This document shows positions 47,901-58,984 of a DNA stretch of 64,000 bases, piece by piece. The translations under genes and the position numbers were made by a program. The stretch is from Nageia nagi (lineage: Eukaryota; Pinophyta): positions 84,816,001 through 84,880,000 of the forward strand of contig JBITNC010000001.1 in assembly GCA_050084985.1 (NCBI GenBank). The letters run 5' to 3'. Numbering within the stretch: position 1 is the first letter of the stretch; every line of letters begins with the position of its first letter. The notes under the pieces are model-generated. The model did no database searches. It saw only the letters and a program-made list of their open reading frames with translations, and had not been told where the DNA came from.

Positions 47901-50469
47901 ATGTATGATGTGTACTATATGATGGATGCTATATATATGTATATTTATTTTTGATAACTAGGAGGCCATTTTTTGATATAAAGGCTTATGTTTTGATGCA
48001 TGAATGTTATATATGTGATTCCTATGTGGATGTAAGGGATAGTTTAGATGCATGTTGTAGATGTGTGTTTATGATTTAGACTATGTTGTGATGGATGCAA
48101 TGCATGTTTTATATGGATGCAATGCAGTTTTTGATGTTTATGATCTATGTCTATATGCAATATTCTAATTTTAAATGGTTGTTTATATGTGCATGAAAAA
48201 AATGAACATGTATGGATAATTACATGCAAAAGTAAATAAAAAGGAAAAACAAAAAGTGATAAGTAAAAGACAAAGATAGCAAGATTAGATTAAAATGGCA
48301 AAAATGTGATAAATATTTTTATAAAGATAACAACAAGGATAATAACAAAAATATCATCATAAAATAAGCAATTGAAAAGTGTAATGAAAATGAAAAACAA
48401 GACATGATAAAAAATTAATGAGATAATAAAAAGATAATAGGACAATAAAAAGATAACAAGACAGTAAAAAGATGAAAAAAAAGATAACAAGACAATGAAG
48501 TTGCTAACAAAACAATAAGATTACAATTAAAAGATCTATAAAATGATAAGTAAAAGATTAAAAAGATAAACAAAATGGACAAATAATGGTAACAATGGTC
48601 ATAAACAAAGGAAACATCCAATTTATGATTAAATATGGGACAAAAATATGAAAAGAAGAGGGCAAAAAAGACTCACTAGATAGAATGAAAACATGTCATA
48701 ACCACATATTTATAAACTCAATTTAATTCAAGAACAACAATATGTAAAAATAAGGACTCAAATGGTATGTAAAAATGCAATTAAAATGGACCAAAATAAG
48801 AATAATATGTAAAAATATGTAAAAATAATTTGAACACTTTTGAAAAAGTGAAAAATGTCCAAGTTTGACACTCAAAAACAAGTTACCATCATGTCAATTT
48901 AACAAACAAATTTTATGATATGATAGATGGATGAAAAATCTAAATGTTAGAAAAAATGGCTTGAAAAATGGATCTTGTTTGACCTATTTTTGAAGCAAAA
49001 ATCAGAACCAATTTTAACTTTGCAAAAAATGTTTAGTGCTCATTGAAAGTACACCATTACAGGTAGCCTTGGAAATAGCTTGCAAAAACTGAGCAAATGA
49101 TAAACTTAGATTACAAAAATTTACATTCCAACTTCATTTATATTGGTGAAGGATTAGAGAAAGATACATCAAAAAATGAACAAAGTCTGATATTCCGAAA
49201 TGCAAAATCAAATAGCCAATTTTGATAAGGGTCAAATTTCAAGACCGATGGTCCTAAAATAAAATGTACTTGGAAATGGTTACAAAATAAGTCAAAATGA
49301 ATTGCTAAGGCATGATAAGACATAACAAGACATAATAAAACAAAATAGAAAGGTAGAATAAGCAAATGACACAAATCAACATAGGTTGAAAAAGTGCACA
49401 AAATGGCCAAGTAGTTAACTTGGGAAGACAAAAGTAAATAGAAATGCAATAAAAGTGCAAGAACATGTATGGAATATGATTGCATATAGAACTATGGATT
49501 AGAAAAAATAAGGTGAAAGGGAAATCAACATGGTCAAGCAAGTTTTTGAAGGTCAAATGAAAGCAAGAAAGGTCAAAGTGACAAAGGTGACAAAGTAAAA
49601 AGTTCAACAAAATAAGATAAAATGACTTAAAAATTAACAAAAGTAGACATAAAAGAGATCAAATTACATCATAAAAAAATGAAGGGACAAAATAAAACTA
49701 AAAATGGATTTGGGGTTGACTTCCATCTTAATGTGTAGAAGGAGCTCTTTTGTCAAGTAATTTCAGATATTGCTAAGTAGTGTCATTCAATGGCCCCAAC
49801 ATATGAATGCAATGATGAAGGATGGGGGACTATTAATGTGGTAAGACAAAAATGACATTATTCAAAAAGAAGATAGAAAAAAATTGAGTTCCATATTAAT
49901 ATGTAGGACATGTACTAGCTCCATACCAGACTAGGTAGAAGAGATTCATCCCACGATCAGCATCATGATGGTGATATATACATAGTAAATGGTGATAAAG
50001 AAAATATAAGAAGATATAACTAGATTAAGTGTGGATAGGATATGAGTAACTTGTGTTTTTCATGCACCCAAAATAGGTAGGATGACATTAAAAAGTGGGA
50101 TAACATTGAGTATCAACTCCAAATGCAATGATATAAAGTGATGATACAAGAAAAATGATAAATGAAAGGGAACCTTGAACCACTTACTATAGTTCTTGGA
50201 AACCTTTTCATAATGCCAAGATAAGATAAAGGGAGGATTATGATTAAGGGACATGCTATGTAAGACTCTTCATTTTTTGAATTTTATATTTTCTATGTTT
50301 AATTTTGTGCTTATGAAATGTTTTACTTTTTTGGTATTTTCTATTTTTAAATATTTTTGGCAAAACATTTTCTAAATAGTTGAAGGTTGTGAAGTATAGG
50401 TGTATAAAGGATGAATGTGAATGATGTTGATTGGTTAAACCTCTTCAAAACCATCCAAGGATGCCAAAT
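47901..50469. other. 3' noncoding region of K
   Basis: About 2.5 kb without recognisable domains. 48230-48660 is strongly A-rich on the plus strand with loose repeats of aaaaagataacaagacaat (48420-48505). The minus-strand frames over it are Phe/Leu/Ile-rich consequences of that composition. 49680-50250 has no readable feature. Confidence 0.45.
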
Positions 50470-51528
50470 TTTATGCTCTAGAACTATATTTTCTTATAAA
50501 AATGTAAGGACCCAACCAATTAGGTGTAAACTCACCTCATTCTACTTTTGGTTGAATTGTCATTTGCTGAGTCTCCTTTAAGATAAGGTCACCAAATTTA
50601 AATTATTGATAATGCACTTTCTTATTATAAGTTATTTTAATGCATTCTTTGTAGATCCTCAAATGTTGTAGTGCACTAATACATTTCTCATCAAGTAAAT
50701 CAAGTTGGGTAAGCAGATCTTGCCTATAAGTAATGTTATACATAAATTGCTATAGAGAAACATGAAGGGATGGGATTTCAAGTTCAATGGGTAAAACAAC
50801 TTTATTACCATAGACAAGTGAAAAAGGTGTAGCTCCACTAGGTGTTCTACTGCTTGTTCTATAAGCCCACAATGCATAATAAAGTTTAGTATGCCAATCC
50901 CTTTGTGAATTGCTAACAAACTTTTGAAGTGCTTTAACAATAGTTTTATTAGATGCTTCAGCTTGTCCATTGTATTGAGAGTATTAATATGTGGAGAAAC
51001 TTATATGGATATGGTATTTTTCACATAATGCTCAAACATCCTTATTTTTAAAGGGGAGTCCATTATCCATGATTAATTTAGAATGGATTCCAAATCTGCA
51101 AATAAGATTGGTCTTAATGAATTCCATAATTTTAAGTGCTTTAATTTCAATCAAGGGCATGGATTCTACCCATTTAGTGAAGTACTTTATGGTAGTGATT
51201 ATAAATTTATGTCCTTATGAAGAATGCGGATATAATTGGTCAATGACCATATGGTTGCAATGGGTTACAAGTCTTGAGAAGGTAAATGCTAAAGGTTTGC
51301 AAATTGTTGGAAATTAATGCATTTAGAAACATAAGAAACATAATATTTTTCAACTGTTAGCCAAAAGTATCCCATTCTCAAAAAACATTTTGCATTTGCT
51401 ATGCCACTAATGTGACCACCACATATGCCATCATGTGCTTGTGATAATGCAAGGGGTATTTCATTAGGTTCAAGACATCTTAAAAGGTTGCCTTCATAGC
51501 CTCTTTTATAAAGGATATCCCCCAACAA
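50470..51528 (-). pseudogene. Integrase of K
   Basis: Frame 51528-51289 begins with MLGDILYKRGYEGNLLRCLE and the zinc-binding LSQAHDGICGGHISGIANAK, YVSKCINFQQ (one Cys of H-H-C-C replaced). The core is split over frames to 50970; frame 50970-50659 contains the Glu-helix region in a shifted frame. The C-terminus near 50600-50470 reads GDLILKETQQMTIQPK, NWLGPYIF and NLASLDGFEEV. The enzyme would insert K copies. Multiple stops. Confidence 0.85.
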
Positions 51529-51546
51529 GGTACATTTAGCACATTT

Positions 51547-52150
51547 TTATTTGAAACATATTTTTTCAATCTTAGTCATATCTTGGGGACAAATACCAAA
51601 CTTGAGAAAATCTTTTATAAGAGCATACCAAGGATTAACATTGTTAGCTTCAATTTGGTTAATGATGGGTCCAACAATGTAAGAAGGATTATGCAATATG
51701 GTGATATGGATAATGATATTATCTTGATTATCTTGGAAAGGTATGGGGGAACCCAAGGAAGTAATGGTATCTGCAAATCGATTGGTGGATCTTGGGGAGG
51801 ATTCAATGGTGTAGTTATTAAATTTTATGAGGATTTGATCCATAATAGATTTATACTTTTTAAGCACCTCATTATGGCATTGATAAGTGCAAAGAACTTG
51901 GTTTACAATTAATTAGGAATCACCAATGATTTTAATACTTTTGAAATTTAACTTAATTATAGTTTGAAGACCAAGGACAAGGGCCTCATATTCAGCCATG
52001 TTATTAGTGCAAGGAAATTTGAGTTTAAAAGATAAAGGGATTGATGATCCTTGAAGTGTAATAAAACAATACTAGCACCACCCCCTTGTTTGCATTTAGA
52101 ACCATTAAAGAAGAGCGTAATGTCAAAGTCCTCCTCTTTGGTGTCAACAA
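51547..52150 (-). pseudogene. Archaeal-like RNase H of K
   Basis: Minus strand: FFNGSKCKQGGGASIVL (first catalytic Asp replaced by Asn, as in G), NMAEYEALVLGLQTI (Glu), IKIIGDS (Asp), then TNRFADTITSLGS (Asp). It is in the usual Tat position between RNH and integrase. The last part (51867-51547) is one open frame that continues with the linker to integrase. One frame change near 51940. Confidence 0.82.
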
Positions 52151-52800
52151 ATTACCCATCTTCAAGAAAAATAAAAATGGAATCATTAGGAAAATCAAGT
52201 GCTAAGGGTTGTGAATCATGCAATGGAGCTTCAATAAGTTGATCAATAATAACTTGCCATTTAATATATTTTTGGTTCACAAACTCAAGGTAAAATTTAT
52301 TTAATAACATTATCCATTTAGATGTGCATGAATTAACATATGCATGGCTCATTAAGTATCTCAAAGGATCACCTTTAGTAACAACATAAGTCATATGATT
52401 TAGCATATAATGTTTTAACTTACATGTTACAAATACAATAACAAGGCATAACTTCTTAATATGGATTTAACTCACTTCATATTCAAAAAGAGTTCTACTT
52501 ATGTAATAAATAGCTTGCTCTTTGTTCATGTCATTCTTTTGTGCCAACATGGTTCCGATGGCAATGTCTATAGCAAAAATGTATGAATGAAATGGTATGG
52601 AGGGATTTAGTGGGATCAAAATAGGGGGTGATAAAATATATTTTTCAATTTGGTCAAAATATTCTTGACACTTATCTTTCCATTCAAACTTAACTCCTTT
52701 CTTTAAAAGGTGATTAAAAGGTTTGCACTTGTCAAATAATTGGGCAATGAATATGTAGATTGCATTAATTTTATCAGATAAGCTTCTTATCTCTTTAAGA
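52151..52800 (-). pseudogene. RNase H of K
   Basis: Frame 52406-52152: MLNHMTYVVTKGDPLRYLM, CTSKWIMLLNKFYLEFVNQK and IKWQVIIDQLIEAPL, the second half of RT-linked RNase H in Tat elements. The first half (52800-52410) is readable in pieces around AIDIAIGTMLAQKN (52550). Confidence 0.8.
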
Positions 52801-53604
52801 TTGTAAGGGGGAGGAATTTTAGTTATAGCTTTAATTTTAGCAATATTGACCTCAATACCTCTTCATGAAATAATATAACCCAAAAGTTTTCCAAAAGTCA
52901 CACTAAATACACATTTTTTTTGGATTAAGTCTTACATTATGCTCTATAATTCTATCAAAAATCTTTGTAAAGAATTCAAGGTTTGTATCTTTAGTCTTGG
53001 ATTTGGCCAAAATATCATATACATAGCATTAAACAATGTTACCCATGTAGTCATGAAATATTTACATCATGGCACATTAGTTTGTGGCACATGCATTATT
53101 TAAACCAAAGGGCATGACCTTATAGCAGAAGGTTCCCCAACGTGTTGTGAATGCAATTTTATGTTGATAATTTTTGGAAATATGAATCTAATTATATCCA
53201 CTAAAACCATCCAAGAGTGAAAGCATTTCATGACTTGTAGTTGCACCTATGATATTGTCAATGCTAGGTAGGGGAAAATCATCTTTTGGGCAAGGTTTAT
53301 TAATATCTCAAAAATTAGTGCATATGCAAATACCTCTTATCTTTTTACCAATAGGAACAACATTGGAAATCCATGTAGGATAATCAATAGTTGTAATAAA
53401 ACTAGCATCCAATTTTTTTTTAAGTTCTTCTTAAATAAGGAGAGTAATTTTTGGATGCATTTTTTATAGTTTTTGCTTAATGGGTTTTGCATATTTTTCA
53501 AGAATAAGATTATGAACAACAAGATCTAAATCTAATATACACATATTAGAATATTTCAAAGAATTTTTTTTAATATACTTCTTAAGAAGTTGAATGAATA
53601 ATTC
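52801..53604 (-). pseudogene. Reverse transcriptase of K
   Basis: Minus strand: WISNVVPIGKKIRGICICTNF, DINKPCPKDDFPLPSIDNII, SLLDGFSGYN, KIAFTTRWGTFCYKVMPFGL, and the catalytic box CYVYDILAKSKT, in which the first Asp of YVDD is Tyr, a transversion that inactivates the enzyme. The thumb continues to 52800. Stops such as TAA and TAG for Gln separate the blocks. Homologous to but distinct from H RT. Confidence 0.87.
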
Positions 53605-54711
53605 TTACTCTTCTTTAGAAAATATCTTGCTAGGTAACATAATATGAGGATTATTAGGATCTTCACCAATGTCAACTTCAATTGTTTCTTCAACATGCAT
53701 ATGAGAAGTGTCATCCAATTGGGAAGGTAAGGGTAATATATTAAGTTCATCATGCTCATATTGTGAATTATATTTATCAAAATATTCCTCCATGTTTAGA
53801 ATAGCATTCTCATAAGAATCAAAATTAGGACATTCTCCAAAATAAGCATCCATGTTTAAAAAAGAAGGATAAATATCCTTATAACAAGAAGGCAAATGAG
53901 TATATCCACCAAGGTGGTTAACTATAGATTCATCACATGGAAAATAGTCAAGAGGGATAGGAGCATTATCAAGAGAAAAGTCAACACAATCAACATTGAG
54001 AGGAATTCTATGCAATCCAGTGTCTAAAAAGTATGTTAAAGGTGTATATAAATATATAGACAATGTGCAATTAGAATGGTAAAATTCAATATTAGGATCA
54101 TGCATGACAAAATTGACATAGAAAAAGTCCCTCATTTCAATGTGTACAAAATCTTGAGTAAATTCCCCATAATCATGATTAAGCATGAAAGGTGGAGGGG
54201 ATGAAGCAATGTGATATTCAAGAGGCATGATCATATTGAAAAAAGGATTGAAACAAATTTCAAAAGCATCAAGGCATTGATCAAAGAAAAAAAGATTTTC
54301 AACCACATAAAAAGAGGTTGATATAGGTCTAATGTTTAGGGTAGGTAAGATTTCATGAGAAAGAGTATTAACAAATAAAATTTCTAAATATATCTCCTCT
54401 TCAACTTCATCATAAGGAAGTTGAGTGATAGAAAGGGCCTCTTGAATAGATGTTTCTCTTTCACATGAAATGACATGAGGTGCACTAATGATTAAAGCTT
54501 GTTTTTGATAACCCAAACTAGATTTATGAAAAGGGTAAATGTTGTTCAACAATTCCATTTTTAAACTTACCAAGGCCTTGATCTTTCCAACCATAAGTCT
54601 CATCAAAATATTGAGAAGCAATGGAAAACTTAGATAAATGTTTAGGAGGAACACAAGAAGATAAATAAGAATGAGGTTCCTTACTAGATTAAATAGTAGT
54701 TTATATAACAT
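53605..54711 (-). CDS. Protease-RT linker of K, 368-codon open frame of unknown function
   Basis: The longest uninterrupted frame in the window. It lies between protease and RT of the same polyprotein and its 3' part runs into the RT fingers (EETIEVDIGEDPNNPHIMLP, then PSKIFSKEE). It is acidic, rich in Tyr, Asp and Phe, and contains no Cys/His cluster, transmembrane segment or catalytic motif I know. It is probably not an independent gene: the ATG at 54711 is inside the polyprotein. That it stayed open while RT and protease carry stops may be chance or a low number of Gln/Trp/Arg codons. Not recognised as a known domain. Confidence 0.5.
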   Translation of the reverse strand: MLYKLLFNLVRNLILIYLLVFLLNIYLSFPLLLNILMRLMVGKIKALVSLKMELLNNIYPFHKSSLGYQKQALIISAPHVISCERETSIQEALSITQLPYDEVEEEIYLEILFVNTLSHEILPTLNIRPISTSFYVVENLFFFDQCLDAFEICFNPFFNMIMPLEYHIASSPPPFMLNHDYGEFTQDFVHIEMRDFFYVNFVMHDPNIEFYHSNCTLSIYLYTPLTYFLDTGLHRIPLNVDCVDFSLDNAPIPLDYFPCDESIVNHLGGYTHLPSCYKDIYPSFLNMDAYFGECPNFDSYENAILNMEEYFDKYNSQYEHDELNILPLPSQLDDTSHMHVEETIEVDIGEDPNNPHIMLPSKIFSKEE

Positions 54712-55435
54712 TATTCTCTTTAATGAAGGAGATGGGTTTAATACCTATCTCTTTTGATGGAAGGGAAGTTAAAGGATGTCCCATATATCTAAGAGAAGGA
54801 ATGGTAGGTAAGTTGAGAATTTAATTTTGCAATTTGTATTCTCTAACTTGAGGTGATGTATATGAAACAATGGTTTTACTATTTGACTCTTCACTAGAAG
54901 GAACCTCAATAGAAACAACAACAGCAGAAGAAGTAATAACACTATCATGCATAATGTGAGAAGATGTAGAAACATTAGGATTTACAACATTAGAAGTGGA
55001 AGGTGGAACAAAATTCATAAGATGAGTAGAAGATAAAAAATCATCATAAGAAGGAATAAATTTGCAATATTGAAATTGTTCAACATTAGCTTTGACACAT
55101 GCTAATTTGCCTTCATGAATAAATTTTATGCATTGATACAATGTAGAAGGTACACACTTCATTTGATCTATCCATGGTATTCCAAGTAGTAGGTTACATT
55201 GTAAGGTTCCTTCAATAATATGGAATAAATCATGCAATGTTCTTGGTCCCACCTTGAGGGGCAATACTATAGTGCCCATAGTGGTAGAAATAGTATCATT
55301 GAAAGCCCTTAGTTTTAAGGTGGAAGAGGGTAGACTACTTTGAGGTATGTTAAGATGTTGTAAAGTTGAAGAAGAAATAACATTTAAAATTGAACTATTA
55401 TCAATCAAAACTCTTTTAAAATTTTGGCCCTCCAT
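54712..55435 (-). pseudogene. Aspartic protease of K
   Basis: Frame 55435-54821 (204 codons): GQNFKRVLIDNSSILNVISS with the active-site Asp followed by Asn-Ser-Ser in place of the usual [ST]-G-[AS] or G-G-[AS] patterns of the clade, then LKLRAFNDTISTTMGTIVLP, VGPRTLHDLFHII, LLLGIPWIDQMKCVPSTLYQ and CIKFIHEGKLACVKA, the protease-associated block also seen in H. It is followed by a Ser/Val-rich linker. The length and order fit a Tat protease region. Whether the altered active site is functional cannot be told. Confidence 0.75.
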
Positions 55436-55689
55436 GAAAGTAATAATGAAAAGAGAAGGGTAGGTTCAAAGAAGTCCTGACTCAATAATCTCATGTTCAT
55501 AAAATGTTATAGCACCCGAATCACATGATTGCACATGACCCACAAAATTGGTAAAAACTTCTATATATTAGGCTTGTACTTCAATGGATTTGAGGACTTA
55601 CATAAGTGCATCTCTATGAGCTTTAGAGGTCTAAAGTAAATCAAAAATGGATATTTTGGTTGTTAATGATTTTAATTGATGGGTGATAC

Positions 55690-57710
55690 TAGATTTGAGT
55701 GTGACAATGAGACACCTTTAGTTTTTTTTATGAGTAGAACCTCTTGGATTTTGGGTTCCTCTATAATCATTATGCCTTGGAGCTTGATTTGAACTTGAGG
55801 TGTCCTGCTTTGGAGGGGTGTTCTTTTGGTTTCTTGTAATAGCATGGATCATTCCAACAAAATTTTGCAATGAAGGATTATTAACATAATTCACTTGGTT
55901 TGCATCAACATGGTTTTTTCTTGGAAGAGGATCCTTATAAACATTTAAATTTTGTTTAGGAGGTGCAAGTGGGTTTTCTATAACAAGGTCTCCCCTTTTA
56001 ATCAAATCTTGAATCACATTTTTAAGGTGATGGCACTTATCAGTTTGATGTCCTTTCACTCTATGGAAAGCATATTAATAATTTTCTCTATACCAAACAA
56101 GTTTTAGAACATTTGTATCTTGTTTTTTAATGTCAAGGAGTGTAATAATTTGTGCATTTAAACATATCTACAAAACATTAGAAAGTGAATCAAGGAAAGG
56201 GGTATAATCTCCCTTAGGTCTTGGTGGTCTTGGTCTAGGTTGGTTACCTTGCACTTGAGCTTTAGTTTGGATTGGATAGGGGTTGGTGGATGGTTGTGAT
56301 TGTGCAATAGGTGGTTTTATTAATGTTACTTTGTTCACTTTAGGTTGAGGATGGGTTGGAAAAGGTCCCTTCCTATTTTGATTATCTTTCTTATTTTGGA
56401 GCTTAACATCACCATTTTGAACATTCACATATTCAATCCTTTTAGCGATTCTAATAGCTTCTTCAAAAGATAGTAAATGTTGGATTTTAAGTGTATTGGA
56501 AATATGATTTGCACAAATTTTTGAAAATATGTGTGTCAATGTAGCTTGAGGTATGGGAAAGGTAATTTCATGAACAATAACTCTCCATCTTGTCACATAA
56601 TTAGTAATTGGTTCATCTAGAAATTGTTTAAGATTATATAAAACACTTAATGTGGTTTGTATTTTAATATTAATGGAAAAATGAGTAAGAAATACATTTT
56701 CCAATTGTTGAAAAGTGTGAAGAGAGTGTTTTCCCAAGCTATTGTACCAATTCAAAGCTTGTACACTTAAGATCATAAGGAATATTCTCAACATTAAAGG
56801 ATCAATATGATTAATCAAGTAGCATTCATGTGTGAACATTCTCAAATGATATTTTGGATATTCTTTACCTTTAAATTTATCAAAATTTGGAAGCTCAAAA
56901 TTGTTTGGCCAAACATAATATGGTATAGAAGGATGAATGGGTTCATTACACAATTGCTAGTATGTTTGGTTATGGTTTGGATCTTGGTTACCAAACTCTA
57001 ACTTTTGCAATCTATCAAGAATATCTTGGATAGAAGCTAGCAATGGATCCAATCTATTGGTATCTTGAAAATTGAAGAAAATTTTGTTGGTTTGATGTGA
57101 GGTGGATGCATGAGAGGTATGGATTGGTTGTGTATTAGCTTGAATGTGGTTTGTATGAGATTGCAAGATAATATATTATGGAATGATTGAGATATTTTTA
57201 GGAATGGGAATGTGTAAAAGATTTGGAACTTGAGTGGTGACTATGGTGGATGGTATGGAGGATAAAGGTATGGATTATAAAAAAATAAGAATGTTGGAAG
57301 AAGCAATAGAAGTTGTCCTCCTATTATTTGGGTCCAAATTGGGATCCACCATAATATCATTTTATAAGGATGTGGTGGGCATGGAAGATAAATTTGGAGT
57401 GTCCCAAAAGGATTCAATATGAGCTTGATTACTTGTTGGAGGTTGTGTAATAGCTAAATATATTAATTGGTTGGCAACTTGTTTAGCTTTAATAATTTCA
57501 CATATAGCTTCAGCATTGGACAACACATATTATGTAGGATCTTCCATGGATTCTTCTTATGTAGGATCTTCCATAGCTTGGGTCATAGCAAGAATAGACT
57601 GCTCTAGATTATCAAGGTTTTGTAGAACCTATTTTTTGGTTTGGACCATGGATGGAAGAATCAAAATATAACACAAAAAGTTTAGCTCCCTTTTTTGGAA
57701 ATGTAGCCAT
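55690..57710 (-). pseudogene. Gag of K
   Basis: Candidate starts are ATG at 57710 or 57649. An N-terminal part with LDNLEQSILAMTQAMEDPT and a repeated MEDPT is followed by a His/Thr-rich part (57166-56957). The gag domain proper is in a 261-codon open frame (56953-56168): PYYVWPNNFELPNFDKFKGK, YHLRMFTHECYLINHIDPLM, LNWYNSLGKHSLHTFQQLEN, FLDEPITNYVTRWRV. The C-terminal part (56059-55718) has RVKGHQTDKCHHLKN, a Tat-type H/C motif, and ends Pro-rich. Forms particles. Few stops compared with pol. Confidence 0.87.
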
Positions 57711-58984
57711 GTTTTAACTATCTACAGAAATAACCTGGTAGTTTATTCATAAATTAAAATGTGACATCATTTTTAGAAACATGAGCACATTTCATCAAAG
57801 TATAAATCTTAAAAAATATTTGAATTTAAAGTTGATTTTACTTCAATTTTAGGATTTTTCAGAAATTGACAATCAGAAATAGAGAGCAAATCAATCACCA
57901 ATGCAAGCAATCTCATATGATACATGCAAGTTCATCCAATAACCCTATAATACTATTTTCTAATTTTGAATTATTTATTTTTTGAAGATGATTCTAGACA
58001 AGTAAGTTGAAAATGATCAAAAGCTAGTCCCTAGAAGAATTAAAGTGCTAAGGCTATCCCTCACTTAAATCAGGTTCATAGGTGAGATTTGTTGTAAACC
58101 TAGGGGAGACTATCTTGGTGAGTGGGCCAAGCATAGCCTAAGTTCTTGGTGATAAATCCAAGAAACCTATCTACTTGTTAGGGAAGAAATCCAAGGATCC
58201 CCTTTTGTGTGTGTATAAGTGAAAAAGGAAAATATGAATTAAATGAAGGGGTTCTTTCCCTTCTTACAATATCTTTTGATCACCCAAGACCACTTTATAG
58301 TGCAAGGAGAGAACATACTCCAAATTATAATGATTTAATGTTTATGTTCTTTAATCTCCTCCTTCAACCTTTTTCAAATTACTCAAATCACCTTTTAGTG
58401 CATGAGAGAATCTTATGTCAGTATTAAAAGGAAGTTTTAAGTGTAACAAGCAAGCATACACAACATATAAATCAAGAAACCTAGTTTCTTTTAAGCTCTC
58501 CAAAAGAAAATCTGATCTAAACATACACTTAGAGAGTAAAAGTGATGTTACAAGAGATGAAAAAGGTAAAATTTTTTGAGAATTTGTGCACCTAAGTTTT
58601 GAAGCACCTTGCAAAAGAAATGTGATCCCATTTGGCAAGTGGTAAGGTGACCCAACAATGTACTCACTCAAAAATGACCACTCTTGTAAAATATAGTCCC
58701 ATTTAGCATGGAAATATAGGATGATTAGAAACACAATTACATTTTGGAAATGTGGCTATGTTTATAGAAACATGTTTATGTGTCTCACTATGGAAAAAAA
58801 ATACAAAATGCCACCAAAACATACAAACTTGTAGATGTTGAATTCATAAAAATAGGAGATACTTATGTGGCAATGGAATCCTTGTATTTCATTAGTGAAT
58901 CCAAAAATAAAACAAGATTATTAAATCAAGCAAAAGGGTCCTTACCAAAAAACATGAAGGGAGGTCCCATCGGGCATTCCAAAA
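57711..58984 (-). other. 5' leader of K
   Basis: Noncoding region between LTR and gag. Next to the LTR, the minus strand reads ttttggaatgcccgatggg, a possible tRNA primer site beginning TGG but without a good match to a tRNA I can name. A 127-codon minus frame at 58734-58351 has no recognisable domain; Tat leaders are long and can contain such frames. Confidence 0.5.

Noticed and set aside
48290-49640. Several minus-strand frames of 60-115 codons with membrane-like composition
   Set aside because: They come from the T-rich minus strand of an A-rich region, overlap in several frames and show no signal peptide or conserved block.
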